Source: an uncultured Alphaproteobacteria bacterium (GTDB lineage Bacteria; Pseudomonadota; Alphaproteobacteria; HIMB59; GCA-002718135). Taken from it: a stretch of 53,775 bases of DNA. Shown in pieces: positions 25,691 through 35,269 of the stretch (positions within the stretch are counted from its first letter, which is position 1; the number at the start of each line of letters is the position of its first letter). The DNA lies in NCBI GenBank assembly GCA_902620285.1, contig CACNHT010000008.1, positions 1 through 53,775 on the forward strand, given 5' to 3'. Position numbers and translations under genes: made by a program. The notes beneath the pieces were generated by a model that saw only the letters and a program-made list of their open reading frames with translations, made no database searches and had not been told where the DNA came from.

Positions 25691-26816
25691 TAGTAAATTG
25701 AACTCTCATTCCTGCTTGATTAAATAGTAATGCTTTATCTGAAACTCTTTTTATATTTACACTAGAACCGTTTGAAATTTGGTGTGTAAATTGTGGTAAG
25801 CCTCTTACAATTATTTTATTTGAACCGTCTTCAATATTTACATGAAAGAAAATATCTGAACCTAAATTTTCTCTATATGCAACTGTTCCACTAAATGTAT
25901 TGTCATTACTTTCATTTGTAATTTCTAAATGTTCTGGTCGAATACCAATATGTAAATCTGTATTACTTTCAGAACTTTTTCTTTTTAGATTAACGTTGAG
26001 AAAACCCACCGTCCCACTAGAGTCCGCAGATCCTTTGAATATATTAATTTTTGGACTTCCAACAAACTGAGCTACGCTTAATGAGGAAGGATTGTCATAT
26101 ACTTCTTGAGGTGTATCAAGTTGTAATAAATTTCCATCAATCATAACAGCCATTCGAGAAGACATAGTTAATGCTTCTGCTTGATCATGTGTTACATATA
26201 CAAAAGTAGTTTTAAGTGAATTATGAAGTTCAGATAGTTCAGATCGCATATGAACTCTCAAAGCTGCATCTAAATTTGAAAGAGGTTCATCCATTAAAAA
26301 TGCAACAGGTTCTCTAACCATAGCACGACCAAGAGCAACTCTTTGTCTTTGACCACCTGACAATTGTCCTGGTTTTCTATCTAATAGTTCTGAAATTTTT
26401 AGAGTTTCAGAAGTTTTATTTACTAATTGATTTATAGATTCCGTTTTCTCTTTTTTGCTTGGAGAAAAATTACCGATTAATGGTAGTCTTTCAAATGCAT
26501 TATAGTCTCTTAGTCTTAATGGAGTTTCTAAATTTCTTCTTACTGTAAGATGAGGATAAAGAGCATATGATTGGAAGACCATTGCCAAATCTCTTTCACT
26601 GGCTCTAACTCTATTTACATTTTTATTATCTATTAATACATCGCCTGAAGTCTGCTGTTCCAATCCTGCAATTATTCTAAGTAACGTAGATTTACCACAA
26701 CCAGATGGACCAACTAATGTTAAGAATTCTCCATCGTTTATATCAACATTCAAATTATTAAGTACTTGTGTAGACCCAAATGATTTTGAAATATTTTTAA
26801 GTGATATTGTCCCCAC
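25683..26816 (-). CDS. CUT1-type ABC transporter ATPase (UgpC/MsmK-like)
   Basis: A 377-residue ATPase with Walker [10 protein letters not shown] near residues 36-44, Q-loop FQSYALYPH near 81, signature LSGGQRQRVALGRA near 150, Walker B AFLMDEPLSNLD near 168 and a C-terminal regulatory TOBE region from about residue 260. A Lys/Glu-rich insertion lies around residues 105-130. The start is GTG, preceded by AGGGGG. An overlapping ATG is out of frame. It is the first gene of the importer operon, transcribed divergently from phnA. Confidence 0.9.
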   Translation of the reverse strand: MGTISLKNISKSFGSTQVLNNLNVDINDGEFLTLVGPSGCGKSTLLRIIAGLEQQTSGDVLIDNKNVNRVRASERDLAMVFQSYALYPHLTVRRNLETPLRLRDYNAFERLPLIGNFSPSKKEKTESINQLVNKTSETLKISELLDRKPGQLSGGQRQRVALGRAMVREPVAFLMDEPLSNLDAALRVHMRSELSELHNSLKTTFVYVTHDQAEALTMSSRMAVMIDGNLLQLDTPQEVYDNPSSLSVAQFVGSPKINIFKGSADSSGTVGFLNVNLKRKSSESNTDLHIGIRPEHLEITNESNDNTFSGTVAYRENLGSDIFFHVNIEDGSNKIIVRGLPQFTHQISNGSSVNIKRVSDKALLFNQAGMRVQFTNA

Positions 26817-26825
26817 TCATTCCCC

Positions 26826-26843
26826 CTGTATCTTAACTGTAAT
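26826..26843 (+). promoter_or_regulatory. Pho-box-like site between the importer and phnA
   Basis: CTGTATC-TTAA-CTGTAAT: two 7-base repeats 11 bases apart, as in the PhoB box (CTGTCAT-N4-CTGTCAT), both with CTGT at the same phase. An AT-rich -10-like stretch (TTATTA, 26854-26859) lies 10 bases downstream, directing transcription toward phnA. It also overlaps the leader of the importer ATPase gene. The rest of the 176-base divergent spacer is AT-rich with no other site I can support. Confidence 0.5.
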
Positions 26844-26992
26844 CTACAAAATTTTATTAAATTTGAGAATATTTTAAATCTATTTATTTCAGTTTTATTT
26901 CAATTTTATTAACAAATATTCAAATTATGATTGAGTTTAACTAGCAGATAACTATAAATTCGTATTTTTAATAATATATATTAGTTGAAATC

Positions 26993-28234
26993 GTGTCCGA
27001 TAATTTAGAAATTAATAGTAGAGAATATCCAAGCTCTTTCTCAAAAACTGCTATTGTTATATGCCTTGATGGTAGTCAAAAAGAGTATCTCGAAGAAGCA
27101 TCAAAATCTAATCTTACACCAAATGTTGATAAACTAATTGCAAGTGGTGAAAACCTACTAGTTCACAGCGCTATTCCAAGTTTTACAAATCCTAATAATA
27201 TTTCCATTGTTACTGGGCAGCCAAGTTCTGTACACGGTATATGCGGAAACTTCTTTTATACACCTGAGACAGGTGAAGAAGTAATGATGAATGATCCAAA
27301 ATATATGCGAGCACCAACTATTTTTGAAAAATTTTACAAATCTGGTTCTAAAATTGCTCTGGTTACTGCAAAAGATAAGCTGAGAACACTTTTAGGAAAT
27401 GGATTAAGTTTTGATGATGAGAGAGCTATTTGTTTTTCTGCTGAAAAATCTGATCAAGCAACAAAAGATCTCAATGGTATAGATAATGTAAACGATTGGT
27501 TGGGGATGCCAGTTCCAGAAGTATATTCTGAAGGACTTTCTGAATTTGTAATGGCTGCAGGTGTAAAGCTTCTTGAAGAGTTCAAACCAAATATCATGTA
27601 TTTATCGACTACGGATTATATTCAACACAAATATGCACCGGGAAATGAAACAGCAAATAAATTTTATGCAATGTTTGATAAATATATTGGTCTTTTAAAT
27701 AAGGAGAATGTTTCTATAATCATCACCGCAGATCACGGTATGAAACCAAAATCAAAAGAAGATGGTTCACCTAATGCAATATTTTTACAAGATTATTTAG
27801 ATAAAAAATTTGAACCTAACATAGCTAAAGTTATTCTACCAATTACAGATCCATATGTTGTGCATCATGGTTCACTTGGTTCTTTTGCAACAATTTATTT
27901 AGAAGACAAGAGCAAGGTAGATTCAGTTGTAAATGCGATTAAAGAAATAAAAGATATAGAAGTTGTTTTAACAAAAGACGAAGGATGCTCTACTTATAAT
28001 TTACCTCCAGATAGAATGGGGGATATTATATGTATGTCTTCAGAATTTATGACTATTGGTTCATCAGAAGATAAACACAATCTTTCTGGATTAAATGAAC
28101 CTTTACGTTCTCATGGAGGACTCCATGAAAGAGAAGTGCCATTCATATCAAATTTAAAATTGCAAAATTTAGATACTAGCAAACAATTATATAACTATGA
28201 TGCATTTTACTATGCAATTAACGGAGCCTTATGA
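26993..28234 (+). CDS. phnA: Phosphonoacetate hydrolase
   Basis: A 413-residue alkaline-phosphatase-superfamily enzyme that cleaves the C-P bond of phosphonoacetate to acetate and phosphate. The N-terminal [23 protein letters not shown] matches PhnA. The metal ligand Asp26, nucleophile Thr65 ([13 protein letters not shown]), the [17 protein letters not shown] block, [10 protein letters not shown] and a C-terminal [12 protein letters not shown] provide the two-metal site. It starts with GTG. The stop overlaps the phnY start (ATGA). Together with phnY it forms the end of the phosphonoacetaldehyde route. Identification rests on this pairing and the motifs. Confidence 0.92.
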   Translation: MSDNLEINSREYPSSFSKTAIVICLDGSQKEYLEEASKSNLTPNVDKLIASGENLLVHSAIPSFTNPNNISIVTGQPSSVHGICGNFFYTPETGEEVMMNDPKYMRAPTIFEKFYKSGSKIALVTAKDKLRTLLGNGLSFDDERAICFSAEKSDQATKDLNGIDNVNDWLGMPVPEVYSEGLSEFVMAAGVKLLEEFKPNIMYLSTTDYIQHKYAPGNETANKFYAMFDKYIGLLNKENVSIIITADHGMKPKSKEDGSPNAIFLQDYLDKKFEPNIAKVILPITDPYVVHHGSLGSFATIYLEDKSKVDSVVNAIKEIKDIEVVLTKDEGCSTYNLPPDRMGDIICMSSEFMTIGSSEDKHNLSGLNEPLRSHGGLHEREVPFISNLKLQNLDTSKQLYNYDAFYYAINGAL

Positions 28235-29673
28235 TGCACAAAAAAATGATTAATGAAGCAATGCGTATAGCTGGAGAAAAAGTTACTTCAGATAAAACAA
28301 TAAATGTTGAGTACCCTTTTACAGGTGAAGTAATCGGAACGGTCCCTGCTGGTACTGCAGAGCATGCAAGAAAGGCTTTAGATATTGCTGCAAATTATCA
28401 GCCTAAACTTACAAGATATGAGAGACAAAAAATTCTTCAAACTGCTGCAGAAGTACTTGTTAAAAGAAAAGAAGAAATTTCTGATATTATTACTTTAGAG
28501 CTTGGTATCTCAAAACAAGATTCTTTATATGAAGTAGGAAGAGCTTTCGATGTATTTTCATTAACGGCTCAACTTTGTATTCATGATGATGGTGAAATAT
28601 TTTCTTGTGATTTAACTCCGCATGGAAAAGCGAGAAAAATATTTACCATAAGAGAGCCCTTAACTGCAATTTCAGCAATCACTCCATTTAATCATCCTTT
28701 GAATATGGTAGCGCATAAAATTGCACCTTCAATTGCAACAAATAATTGTACTGTATGTAAACAAACAGAATTAACACCTTTAACAGCAATGGTACTCGCT
28801 GATGTTTTATATGAAGCAGGTTTACCACCTGAAATGTTTTCAGTTGTAACTGGATGGCCTCAAGATATCGGATCTGAAATGATCAAGAATCCAAACATTG
28901 ATCTAATTACTTTTACAGGCAGTGTAGGTGTAGGAAAGTTAATTGCTGAACAAGCTGGATACAAAAGAACAGTTCTTGAGCTTGGCGGTAATGACCCTTT
29001 AATTGTTTTAAATGACTTAGATGGTGATGATCTTAAAAAAGCTGTTGAACTAGCAGTTACTGGTGCAACGAAAAACTCTGGTCAACGTTGTACAGCTGTT
29101 AAAAGAATACTGGTTCAAGAAACCATTGCAGATCAATTTGTTGAAATGGCTCTTGAGCGTGCTAAGAAAATTAAATTTGGTGATCCTATGAATATGGAAA
29201 CAGACTTAGGTACTGTTGTTAATGCTCAAGCTGCAGAACTTTTTGATAAAAGAGTTTCAATGGCGGAAGAAGACGGTGCAAAAATTTTATATCACCCTGG
29301 AAGAAAAGGTGCTTTGTTACCTCCAATAGTTGTAGATCATGTTGATCCTAAAAGTGAATTAGTTTTAGAAGAAACATTTGGTCCAGTTATACCAATCATT
29401 CGTGTGCCTAATGACGATGAAGCTGTAATGAAAATATCTAATTCAACCGCATTTGGATTATCATCTGGTGTATGTACAAATAACTTCATGCGAGCAAAAA
29501 AATATATTCAAGGCTTAAATGTTGGCACTGTAAATATTTGGGAAGTTCCAGGCTATAGAATTGAAATGTCTCCTTTTGGAGGAATTAAAGATTCAGGTCT
29601 TGGTTATAAAGAAGGTGTAATTGAAGCAATGAAAAGTTTTACTAATGTAAAAACCTTCTCACTACCCTGGTAA
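28231..29673 (+). CDS. phnY: Phosphonoacetaldehyde dehydrogenase
   Basis: A 480-residue NAD(P)-dependent aldehyde dehydrogenase. The catalytic Cys287 is in NSGQRCTAV, the general base Glu250 in LELGGND, and Asn154 in TPFNHPLN. The [13 protein letters not shown] tail is usual. Direct coupling to phnA makes oxidation of phosphonoacetaldehyde to phosphonoacetate the best assignment (TIGR03250-type); a general lactaldehyde-type dehydrogenase is the alternative. It would receive its substrate from PhnW (transamination of 2-aminoethylphosphonate) and possibly from the iron alcohol dehydrogenase 2.5 kb downstream. Confidence 0.9.
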   Translation: MMHKKMINEAMRIAGEKVTSDKTINVEYPFTGEVIGTVPAGTAEHARKALDIAANYQPKLTRYERQKILQTAAEVLVKRKEEISDIITLELGISKQDSLYEVGRAFDVFSLTAQLCIHDDGEIFSCDLTPHGKARKIFTIREPLTAISAITPFNHPLNMVAHKIAPSIATNNCTVCKQTELTPLTAMVLADVLYEAGLPPEMFSVVTGWPQDIGSEMIKNPNIDLITFTGSVGVGKLIAEQAGYKRTVLELGGNDPLIVLNDLDGDDLKKAVELAVTGATKNSGQRCTAVKRILVQETIADQFVEMALERAKKIKFGDPMNMETDLGTVVNAQAAELFDKRVSMAEEDGAKILYHPGRKGALLPPIVVDHVDPKSELVLEETFGPVIPIIRVPNDDEAVMKISNSTAFGLSSGVCTNNFMRAKKYIQGLNVGTVNIWEVPGYRIEMSPFGGIKDSGLGYKEGVIEAMKSFTNVKTFSLPW

Positions 29674-29739
29674 AAATCATTTTTTCTCTAATTTTTCCTT
29701 ATTGCTGTGGAAAAATAAGCTTATTTTTTAGTAATATTT

Positions 29740-29757
29740 TCGTAATAAAATTGTAAC
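29740..29757 (+). promoter_or_regulatory. Pho-box-like site before the binding-protein gene
   Basis: TCGTAAT-AAAA-TTGTAAC: two 7-base repeats spaced by 4 bases, 52 bases before the ATG at 29810. It resembles the other YTGTAAY-N4-YTGTAAY sites in this window and would allow extra binding-protein transcripts independent of phnA. Confidence 0.5.
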
Positions 29758-29809
29758 CCTTTGGGACTACATGTTAGATTAAATTATTATATTCAATCGG
29801 GAGGATTAA

Positions 29810-31063
29810 ATGAAAAAATTAATTACAGGATTGGCAGCCGTATTAGCTTTCGGTTTTTATGGTTCTGTTAATTCAGCTAAGTCTATTGAAATAGAAGTAG
29901 CTTATCCTTATTCAGGATTATTCGATGTTACGTTTCAAGCTATTATGCCAGAGTTTGAAAAAGCACATCCAGATATTCAAGTTAAATTTAGAGCAACTTA
30001 TGAAAACTATGAGGATGCAACTGCAACAATCTTCAGAGAGTCTACTTCAGGTAATTTACCAGATGTAACAATGCAAGGTCTTAACAGACAGGCACCTCTA
30101 GTTGACAAAGGTATTGCTAAATCTTTAGAGCCATTTATCGCAAAAGAAGCAGCTTTTGAAAAAGATGGTTACCATTCTGCTATGTTAAGTCTTTCAACAT
30201 TCGGTGGTGAAGTTTATGGATTACCATTTTCTGTATCAACACCAGTTGGATATTATAACATGGATTTATTAGCTGAAGCAGGTGTAGATAGTATTCCAAC
30301 TAACTGGGACGAAGTTATTGCAGCATGTAATAAATTAGAAGCAGCTGGTAAAGGAACTCTATACTTTGGTTGGAACATTACAGGTAACTGGTTCCACCAA
30401 GCATTAATGCATACTCAGAATGTTCCAATGGTTAAAGATGGAGCTGTAAATATGGGTGGAGATGCAGGACTTGCAACGTTAGAGCAAATGAAATCAATCA
30501 TGAGCGGATGTAATATGCCAAACTATTCAATTGCTGATGGTCAAGCTGCGTTTAACGCAGGTACTATTGGTATGATGTTCTGGTCTACTTCAAGCTTGGG
30601 TTCAGTTAATGCTGCAAAGGCAGACTTTGTTTTAAAAACTGCACCATTCCCTGGAATGGCTGGGGTAAACAATGGAACACCAGCAAGATTACCAGCAGGT
30701 GGAAACGCTGCAATGTTAGTGTCTACATCTGATGATCCAGCAAGAGTTGATGCTGCATGGACTTTCTTAAAGTTCATTACATCAGGTATCGGTGCTGCAT
30801 TAGTTGCTGAAACAACTGGATATGTTCCACCAAACAAAGCAGCGAATGATTTATTAGGTGACTTCTATAGTCAAAACCCTAATAAACTTACTGCTGTTGA
30901 ACAACTTCCACTTCTTGCTGATTGGTTTGCGTATCCTGGAGAAAATGGATTAGCTGTTACACAGGTAATCTATGATTTCACGGAAGAAATTGCTACAGGC
31001 GATGCTGATGATATGGCAGATCTTCAAGAAGAAATGATGGAAGAAATAAACGATCTTATGTAA
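29810..31063 (+). CDS. CUT1-type ABC transporter binding protein (UgpB-like)
   Basis: A 417-residue periplasmic binding protein with a signal peptide (residues 1-23). Features are VAYPYSGLFDVTFQAIMPEFEKAHPDI at the N-terminus, the family 1 motif region YGLPFSVSTPVGYYN near residue 140, and a C-terminal TTGYVPPNKAA near residue 337, as in UgpB-type glycerophosphodiester/glycerol-phosphate binders. It has a strong GGGAGG ribosome-binding site and its own terminator, signs of high expression. It should serve the divergent importer 3 kb upstream. Ligand unknown; context points to a phosphonate, perhaps esterified to glycerol or sugar. Confidence 0.9.
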   Translation: MKKLITGLAAVLAFGFYGSVNSAKSIEIEVAYPYSGLFDVTFQAIMPEFEKAHPDIQVKFRATYENYEDATATIFRESTSGNLPDVTMQGLNRQAPLVDKGIAKSLEPFIAKEAAFEKDGYHSAMLSLSTFGGEVYGLPFSVSTPVGYYNMDLLAEAGVDSIPTNWDEVIAACNKLEAAGKGTLYFGWNITGNWFHQALMHTQNVPMVKDGAVNMGGDAGLATLEQMKSIMSGCNMPNYSIADGQAAFNAGTIGMMFWSTSSLGSVNAAKADFVLKTAPFPGMAGVNNGTPARLPAGGNAAMLVSTSDDPARVDAAWTFLKFITSGIGAALVAETTGYVPPNKAANDLLGDFYSQNPNKLTAVEQLPLLADWFAYPGENGLAVTQVIYDFTEEIATGDADDMADLQEEMMEEINDLM

Positions 31064-31093
31064 TTTGAGATTATTTATTATTAACTTTTTATT

Positions 31094-31127
31094 ACAGCGG
31101 CTTTATAAAAGCCGCTGTTTTATTTTA
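31094..31127 (+). terminator. Strong terminator after the binding-protein gene
   Basis: ACAGCGGCTTT (31094-31104) pairs fully with AAAGCCGCTGT (31108-31118) around a 3-base loop, followed by TTTATTTT. It would end most binding-protein transcripts and lower expression of the downstream enzymes. Confidence 0.92.
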
Positions 31128-31150
31128 AATTTAAATGGGAGTAAAAATAG

Positions 31151-32230
31151 ATGCCTCTTACAACAACTACAATAGGTGCTTATCCAAAACCTAAACAAAC
31201 ACCCATTCAAGATTGGTTTTTAGGGACAAAATCAGAAGAAGAGAGAAAAGCATCAAAAGGATTATTATCAAATTGGTCACCTGGCGCATATGAAAAAGCA
31301 TTAGAGTCTGCAGGTGTGGATGCTGAAAAATTATTTTTAGCAGCAATTAAAGAAGTTATAACTGATCAAGTAAGTGCGGGTATCGATGTTCCAACAGATG
31401 GGGAAGTTAGGCGCGAGAGTTATGTATTATATCAATGTCGATTTTTAAATGGTGTAAGTTTTAAGGAAGTTACACATAAGTCAGTAAGACAAGGTGCGTT
31501 CGAAGCTGACCTTCCAACTATTGTTGCACCAATTTCAAGTAAAGAAATACGTATGCATTTAGACTGGAAGAGTGCACAACAATTTACAAAAAACCCAGTT
31601 AAAATTACGCTACCTGGACCAATGACAATTACAGATTCAATTGCCAACAATTACTATGATGACATGAAAAAACTTGGTTTTGATTTAGCATTAGCCCTCA
31701 ATAAAGAAGTTAAAGCACTTGTAGATGCAGGTTGTCAGTATATTCAAATTGATGAACCAGTATTTGCTAGAAAGCCCGATGAAGCTCATTCTTACGGTAT
31801 GGAAAATTTAGAAAGAATGATGCATGGTATTCCTAAAGAAGTGCAACGCGTTTGCCATATTTGTTGTGGTTATCCTAACTCATTAGATTCAGAAGGTTAT
31901 AAAAAGGCTGATCTAGATGCTTATGATAGAATTGCATCACTTGTAGATGATTCAACTATTGATGAAGTATCTTTAGAAGATTCACATAGGCATAATGATT
32001 TAAATCTTTTAGAAAAATTTACTAAAACAAAAGTAATTTTTGGATTTATTGATATTGCAAAAAGTAGAATGGAGTCTGTTGAAGAGGTAAGAGTTCGTAT
32101 CAAAGATTCACTTGAACATATTGATGAACACCGCTTAATAGCTGCACCAGATTGTGGTTTAGGTTTCTTTACACGAGAACAAGCAATTGAGAAAATGACA
32201 ATTTTAACTAAAGCGGCAAAATCAATTTAA
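31151..32230 (+). CDS. Core-MetE protein (cobalamin-independent methionine synthase II-like, catalytic domain only)
   Basis: A 359-residue protein equal to the C-terminal half of MetE. The zinc ligands are complete: His236 and Cys238 (VCHICCGYPN), Glu276 (VSLEDSH) and Cys335 (APDCGLG), and IDEPVFARKPDE near residue 200 is typical. The N-terminal folate-handling domain of full MetE is missing. Core-MetE proteins transfer methyl (or alkyl) groups to thiols; some make methionine from a partner methyl donor. Its position between the phosphonate importer and the alcohol dehydrogenase suggests handling of a methyl group released from a phosphonate, but this is inference. GGGAG precedes the ATG. Confidence 0.85.
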   Translation: MPLTTTTIGAYPKPKQTPIQDWFLGTKSEEERKASKGLLSNWSPGAYEKALESAGVDAEKLFLAAIKEVITDQVSAGIDVPTDGEVRRESYVLYQCRFLNGVSFKEVTHKSVRQGAFEADLPTIVAPISSKEIRMHLDWKSAQQFTKNPVKITLPGPMTITDSIANNYYDDMKKLGFDLALALNKEVKALVDAGCQYIQIDEPVFARKPDEAHSYGMENLERMMHGIPKEVQRVCHICCGYPNSLDSEGYKKADLDAYDRIASLVDDSTIDEVSLEDSHRHNDLNLLEKFTKTKVIFGFIDIAKSRMESVEEVRVRIKDSLEHIDEHRLIAAPDCGLGFFTREQAIEKMTILTKAAKSI

Positions 32231-32234
32231 TGTA

Positions 32235-33347
32235 ATGTGGAATTATTTTAATCCTGTTGAAATTATCTTTGGAGAAAATAGATTTAAAGAAGTACATTAT
32301 GCTCTTAAAAATAAGAACTACATCATAATCACTCATCCAGAAGAAATTTTTAAAAAATATAGTGATGAATTAAAATCTTCTTCAAATCCAGCACTATCCG
32401 TTATGACGGATGTTCAGCCTAATCCAGATTATAAGGATATTTTAGAGCTACAAAAAAAATTTTCTTCAATCAATGAATCGGTAGATTATATTTTAGCTAT
32501 AGGTGGTGGCTCTGTTACAGACACAGCTAAAGCAATTGCTGCATTTAAAGATAAACAAGAATATCTAACAGATTTCGTTCGCAATAAGAAAAGTCCAAGA
32601 GTCGAAAATCCAATCAAGATTATTGCAATACCTACAACTTCAGGAACATCAAGTGAGCTTACGTGTTGGGCCACAATTTGGGATAAAGAAAAAAACAATA
32701 AATTATCTTTGGCGCATAAATCTCTTTATGCAGAAAAAACAATTATCGATCCATCTATTATGGTTGATAAGCCTTTAGGCTTGACCATTTCAACTGGTTT
32801 AGATGCTCTCTCCCATTCAATGGAAAGTATTTGGAATATTAATGCAAATCCAGTTTCTGCTTCTCATGCAATACAAGCATCAAAATTAGTATTAGAAAAT
32901 TTACCACTTCTCACTAAAGATTTAAGAAATGTTGAATTACGCTCAAACATTGCATTAGCGTGTGTTCATGCTGGTTTAGCGTTTTCCAATACGAAAACTG
33001 CTATTGCGCACAATCTATCATACCCTGTGACACTCAATTACGGTATTCAGCATGGTATTGCTTGTTCATTTACTTTACCCATGATTACTAAAAGTATGGT
33101 TGGAATTGATAGTGTAGCTGAGGAGAGACTAAAATTAATTTTTAACGATAATCTAGAGAATGCTGCAAATCATCTGAGTGAATTTATGCGTTCTTTAGAG
33201 GTTCCTCTTAACTTAAATGAAATAAAAGTTCCTGTTCAAGAATGGAATAATATTGTAGATGATGCTTTTTTAGGGGAACGGGGTAAAAACTTTATTGGCA
33301 ATAAAGAAGCCTTCATCTCTTCAGCTAAATCAATGGGACTTTATTAG
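32235..33347 (+). CDS. Iron-containing alcohol dehydrogenase, phosphonate-cluster type
   Basis: A 370-residue group III dehydrogenase. NAD-binding AIGGGSVTDTAKA lies at residues 88-100. Metal ligands are Asp190 and His194 (STGLDALSHSMES), His259 (TAIAHNLSYP) and His273 (GIQHGIAC). A branch of this family is known from phosphonate gene clusters (TIGR03405-type), where it interconverts phosphonoacetaldehyde and 2-hydroxyethylphosphonate. Here, with phnY and phnA present, oxidation of 2-hydroxyethylphosphonate to phosphonoacetaldehyde is plausible. Starts 4 bases after the core-MetE stop. Confidence 0.82.
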   Translation: MWNYFNPVEIIFGENRFKEVHYALKNKNYIIITHPEEIFKKYSDELKSSSNPALSVMTDVQPNPDYKDILELQKKFSSINESVDYILAIGGGSVTDTAKAIAAFKDKQEYLTDFVRNKKSPRVENPIKIIAIPTTSGTSSELTCWATIWDKEKNNKLSLAHKSLYAEKTIIDPSIMVDKPLGLTISTGLDALSHSMESIWNINANPVSASHAIQASKLVLENLPLLTKDLRNVELRSNIALACVHAGLAFSNTKTAIAHNLSYPVTLNYGIQHGIACSFTLPMITKSMVGIDSVAEERLKLIFNDNLENAANHLSEFMRSLEVPLNLNEIKVPVQEWNNIVDDAFLGERGKNFIGNKEAFISSAKSMGLY

Positions 33348-33349
33348 TA

Positions 33350-34456
33350 ATGAAAAAAAATTTTAGGTTTTATGATAACAGACAAAAATATTTATTATTT
33401 GTCACAACAACAAATGAAAAAAATCAAATTGCCGATGCGATACGTCCTCACGTAAATAAAATTAAACCTCAAAAACCTGGCATAAAAATATTTGATGCCG
33501 GTATGGGTGATGGCTCCTTACTTATGAATGTTATGCGTCAGTGCCACGAGGCTAAGCCTAACGTACCTCTATTAGTTTGCACAAAAGAAATAAGTATTGA
33601 AGATGTAAGATTAGGTTTAGAAAAATTACCTGATAGGTTTGTTGAGCATAAGAATACTGTTTTTGTTATTTCAAATCTACACTATGCGGAAGCCGCAAAC
33701 TTAAAATCAAAAAATGAAGTTAAACAGAAAAAAATCAATTGGAAATTAATTAAATTAAAAGGAGACACTTCTCTTGAATTTGCCCAACAATTAAGAAAAC
33801 AAAATGATTTTTTAGAAAAAAAATGGAATATAGAAATTAATAAAAAGTCAGGTAACCATACTTATAAGGAACCTTCAGTCATGGTTATCTACCGCGAAGA
33901 TCAAGAATTTAATGTTAATGAATTAATACCTACCAAAAAAAAATCAGATAATAAATTTGATCTTATTATTGCTTCTCAGCCTTATCGTTCAAGAATTTCA
34001 GCAGAAAAGAAATCAAAATATGTCATCGAACCAATGATTCGAGCGTTAAAATCAAAAGGGAAATTGTTAACTATTCATGCTTCAGGAAAAGATCCTGCTA
34101 ATGAAATAATTCGTAAAATTTGGCCAAAAGAGGACCCATTTCCTTCTCTTGGAAATAGTATCATTTCTTATCTTAAGAAAAATTTAGATAAAGATTTATT
34201 AAGCAACTTATCTTTTGGAGAAAAAAGAATTATTAAATGTAAATTGAGAGCTCTACCAACAGAAATCAGTGGAGGTATAGCTACATCATTAGTTTTTTCT
34301 GCTTGGAATGCTTCCATATATGTCAATCAAATGGATGATGATAAAGTAATGAAGGTAGAAAAAACAAAAAATTACGAAAAAGTAGTTCAAAATATTGTTG
34401 CTAAAAATAAAGGCCTTTATTTTAACAATGAAATATTTGTAATCGAAAAAAAATAA
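33350..34456 (+). CDS. Methyltransferase-like protein of unknown substrate
   Basis: A 368-residue protein I do not recognise in detail. A SAM-binding motif I is likely at KIFDAGMGDGSLLMNVM near residues 44-60. A second Rossmann-like segment, FDLIIASQPYRSR near residue 203, resembles motif IV of methyltransferases, followed by KSKGKLLTIHASG. Between these, a Lys-rich region of about 100 residues looks like an insertion. It follows the alcohol dehydrogenase by 2 bases and closes the plus-strand run begun by core-MetE, so a joint role in methyl-group handling is conceivable. Confidence in the exact function is low. Confidence 0.6.
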   Translation: MKKNFRFYDNRQKYLLFVTTTNEKNQIADAIRPHVNKIKPQKPGIKIFDAGMGDGSLLMNVMRQCHEAKPNVPLLVCTKEISIEDVRLGLEKLPDRFVEHKNTVFVISNLHYAEAANLKSKNEVKQKKINWKLIKLKGDTSLEFAQQLRKQNDFLEKKWNIEINKKSGNHTYKEPSVMVIYREDQEFNVNELIPTKKKSDNKFDLIIASQPYRSRISAEKKSKYVIEPMIRALKSKGKLLTIHASGKDPANEIIRKIWPKEDPFPSLGNSIISYLKKNLDKDLLSNLSFGEKRIIKCKLRALPTEISGGIATSLVFSAWNASIYVNQMDDDKVMKVEKTKNYEKVVQNIVAKNKGLYFNNEIFVIEKK

Positions 34457-34460
34457 TTTT

Positions 34461-35249
34461 TTATTTAAACCAATTAACTTCTGTTTTTAAAAAATCCTCT
34501 GTATGAATAATTAAGGCGTCAGATCGAATTATTGCAACATTATAATTTGTATCTGTATTAGCCGTTCCTAAACGATATTCATTTGAGAAGTTAGGTATTA
34601 GAGGAGACCAAGTACTTCTTGGGGAGGAAAAAGTAATACCGCAATAAGAACCAGAACTTGTAATGTGTTGATGACCAAAAAAAATATGTTTTATTATCTT
34701 ATTATTTTTAGTTAAAATTTGTTGAAACTCTTTTTTTTGTTGTAATCCTATTCCATCACTTTCCTCTTTTACTAATGCAAGTGGATTATGATGCATAAAG
34801 ATGTACGTGTCCATATTAGTCTTACTTAAAATATTATTTAACCATTCTTGCCTATCTTCACAGTAATGTCCTTGGTGAGTGTTAATCAGATTAGTATCTA
34901 TAAAAATTAAACGTTTATTATTTATATCCTTAAAGTATTGAATAAATCCATTTGGGTCAGTTTCAATATTAGGAAAGTTTATTTTAAACTCATCTCTGTT
35001 ATCATGATTACCTATAATTAGTTGAGGATTTAAATTCTTTGGCAGACCTGCTTCATCAATTATTTTTATAAATAATTGATAGGAATCTTTATCACCTAAG
35101 TCTGTAATATCACCAGTGATGGCAAATAAATCAGCATCACCATGATTATTTTTTATATGAGTTAATGCTTTTTTAAATTTACTGACAGGATCTATGCCAT
35201 GAATCTTATCTATATAAATATGAGGGTCTGAAAGGTGAATAATTTTCAT
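34461..35249 (-). CDS. Metallophosphoesterase (GpdQ/CpdA-type phosphodiesterase)
   Basis: A 262-residue class III cyclic-nucleotide/glycerophosphodiester phosphodiesterase-like enzyme. The two-metal site is complete: SDPH at residues 7-10, GDITD near 46, GNHDNR near 80, MHHNP near 152 and GHQH near 192. Overall layout, including IIGNHDNR and a FIDTN strand, is close to GpdQ, which hydrolyses phospho- and phosphonate diesters. No signal peptide, so cytoplasmic. It is the last gene of a minus-strand run with the cupin and phnW. A role in hydrolysing imported phosphonate esters is my inference from this context. Confidence 0.82.
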   Translation of the reverse strand: MKIIHLSDPHIYIDKIHGIDPVSKFKKALTHIKNNHGDADLFAITGDITDLGDKDSYQLFIKIIDEAGLPKNLNPQLIIGNHDNRDEFKINFPNIETDPNGFIQYFKDINNKRLIFIDTNLINTHQGHYCEDRQEWLNNILSKTNMDTYIFMHHNPLALVKEESDGIGLQQKKEFQQILTKNNKIIKHIFFGHQHITSSGSYCGITFSSPRSTWSPLIPNFSNEYRLGTANTDTNYNVAIIRSDALIIHTEDFLKTEVNWFK

Positions 35250-35269
35250 TATTAAATATAAATTTATAA

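Noticed and set aside
29711..29728. Perfect 18-base palindrome AAAAATAAGCTTATTTTT after phnY
   Set aside because: Almost entirely A and T with one GC pair, so it is too weak for a terminator and too likely by chance in AT-rich spacer DNA to call an operator.
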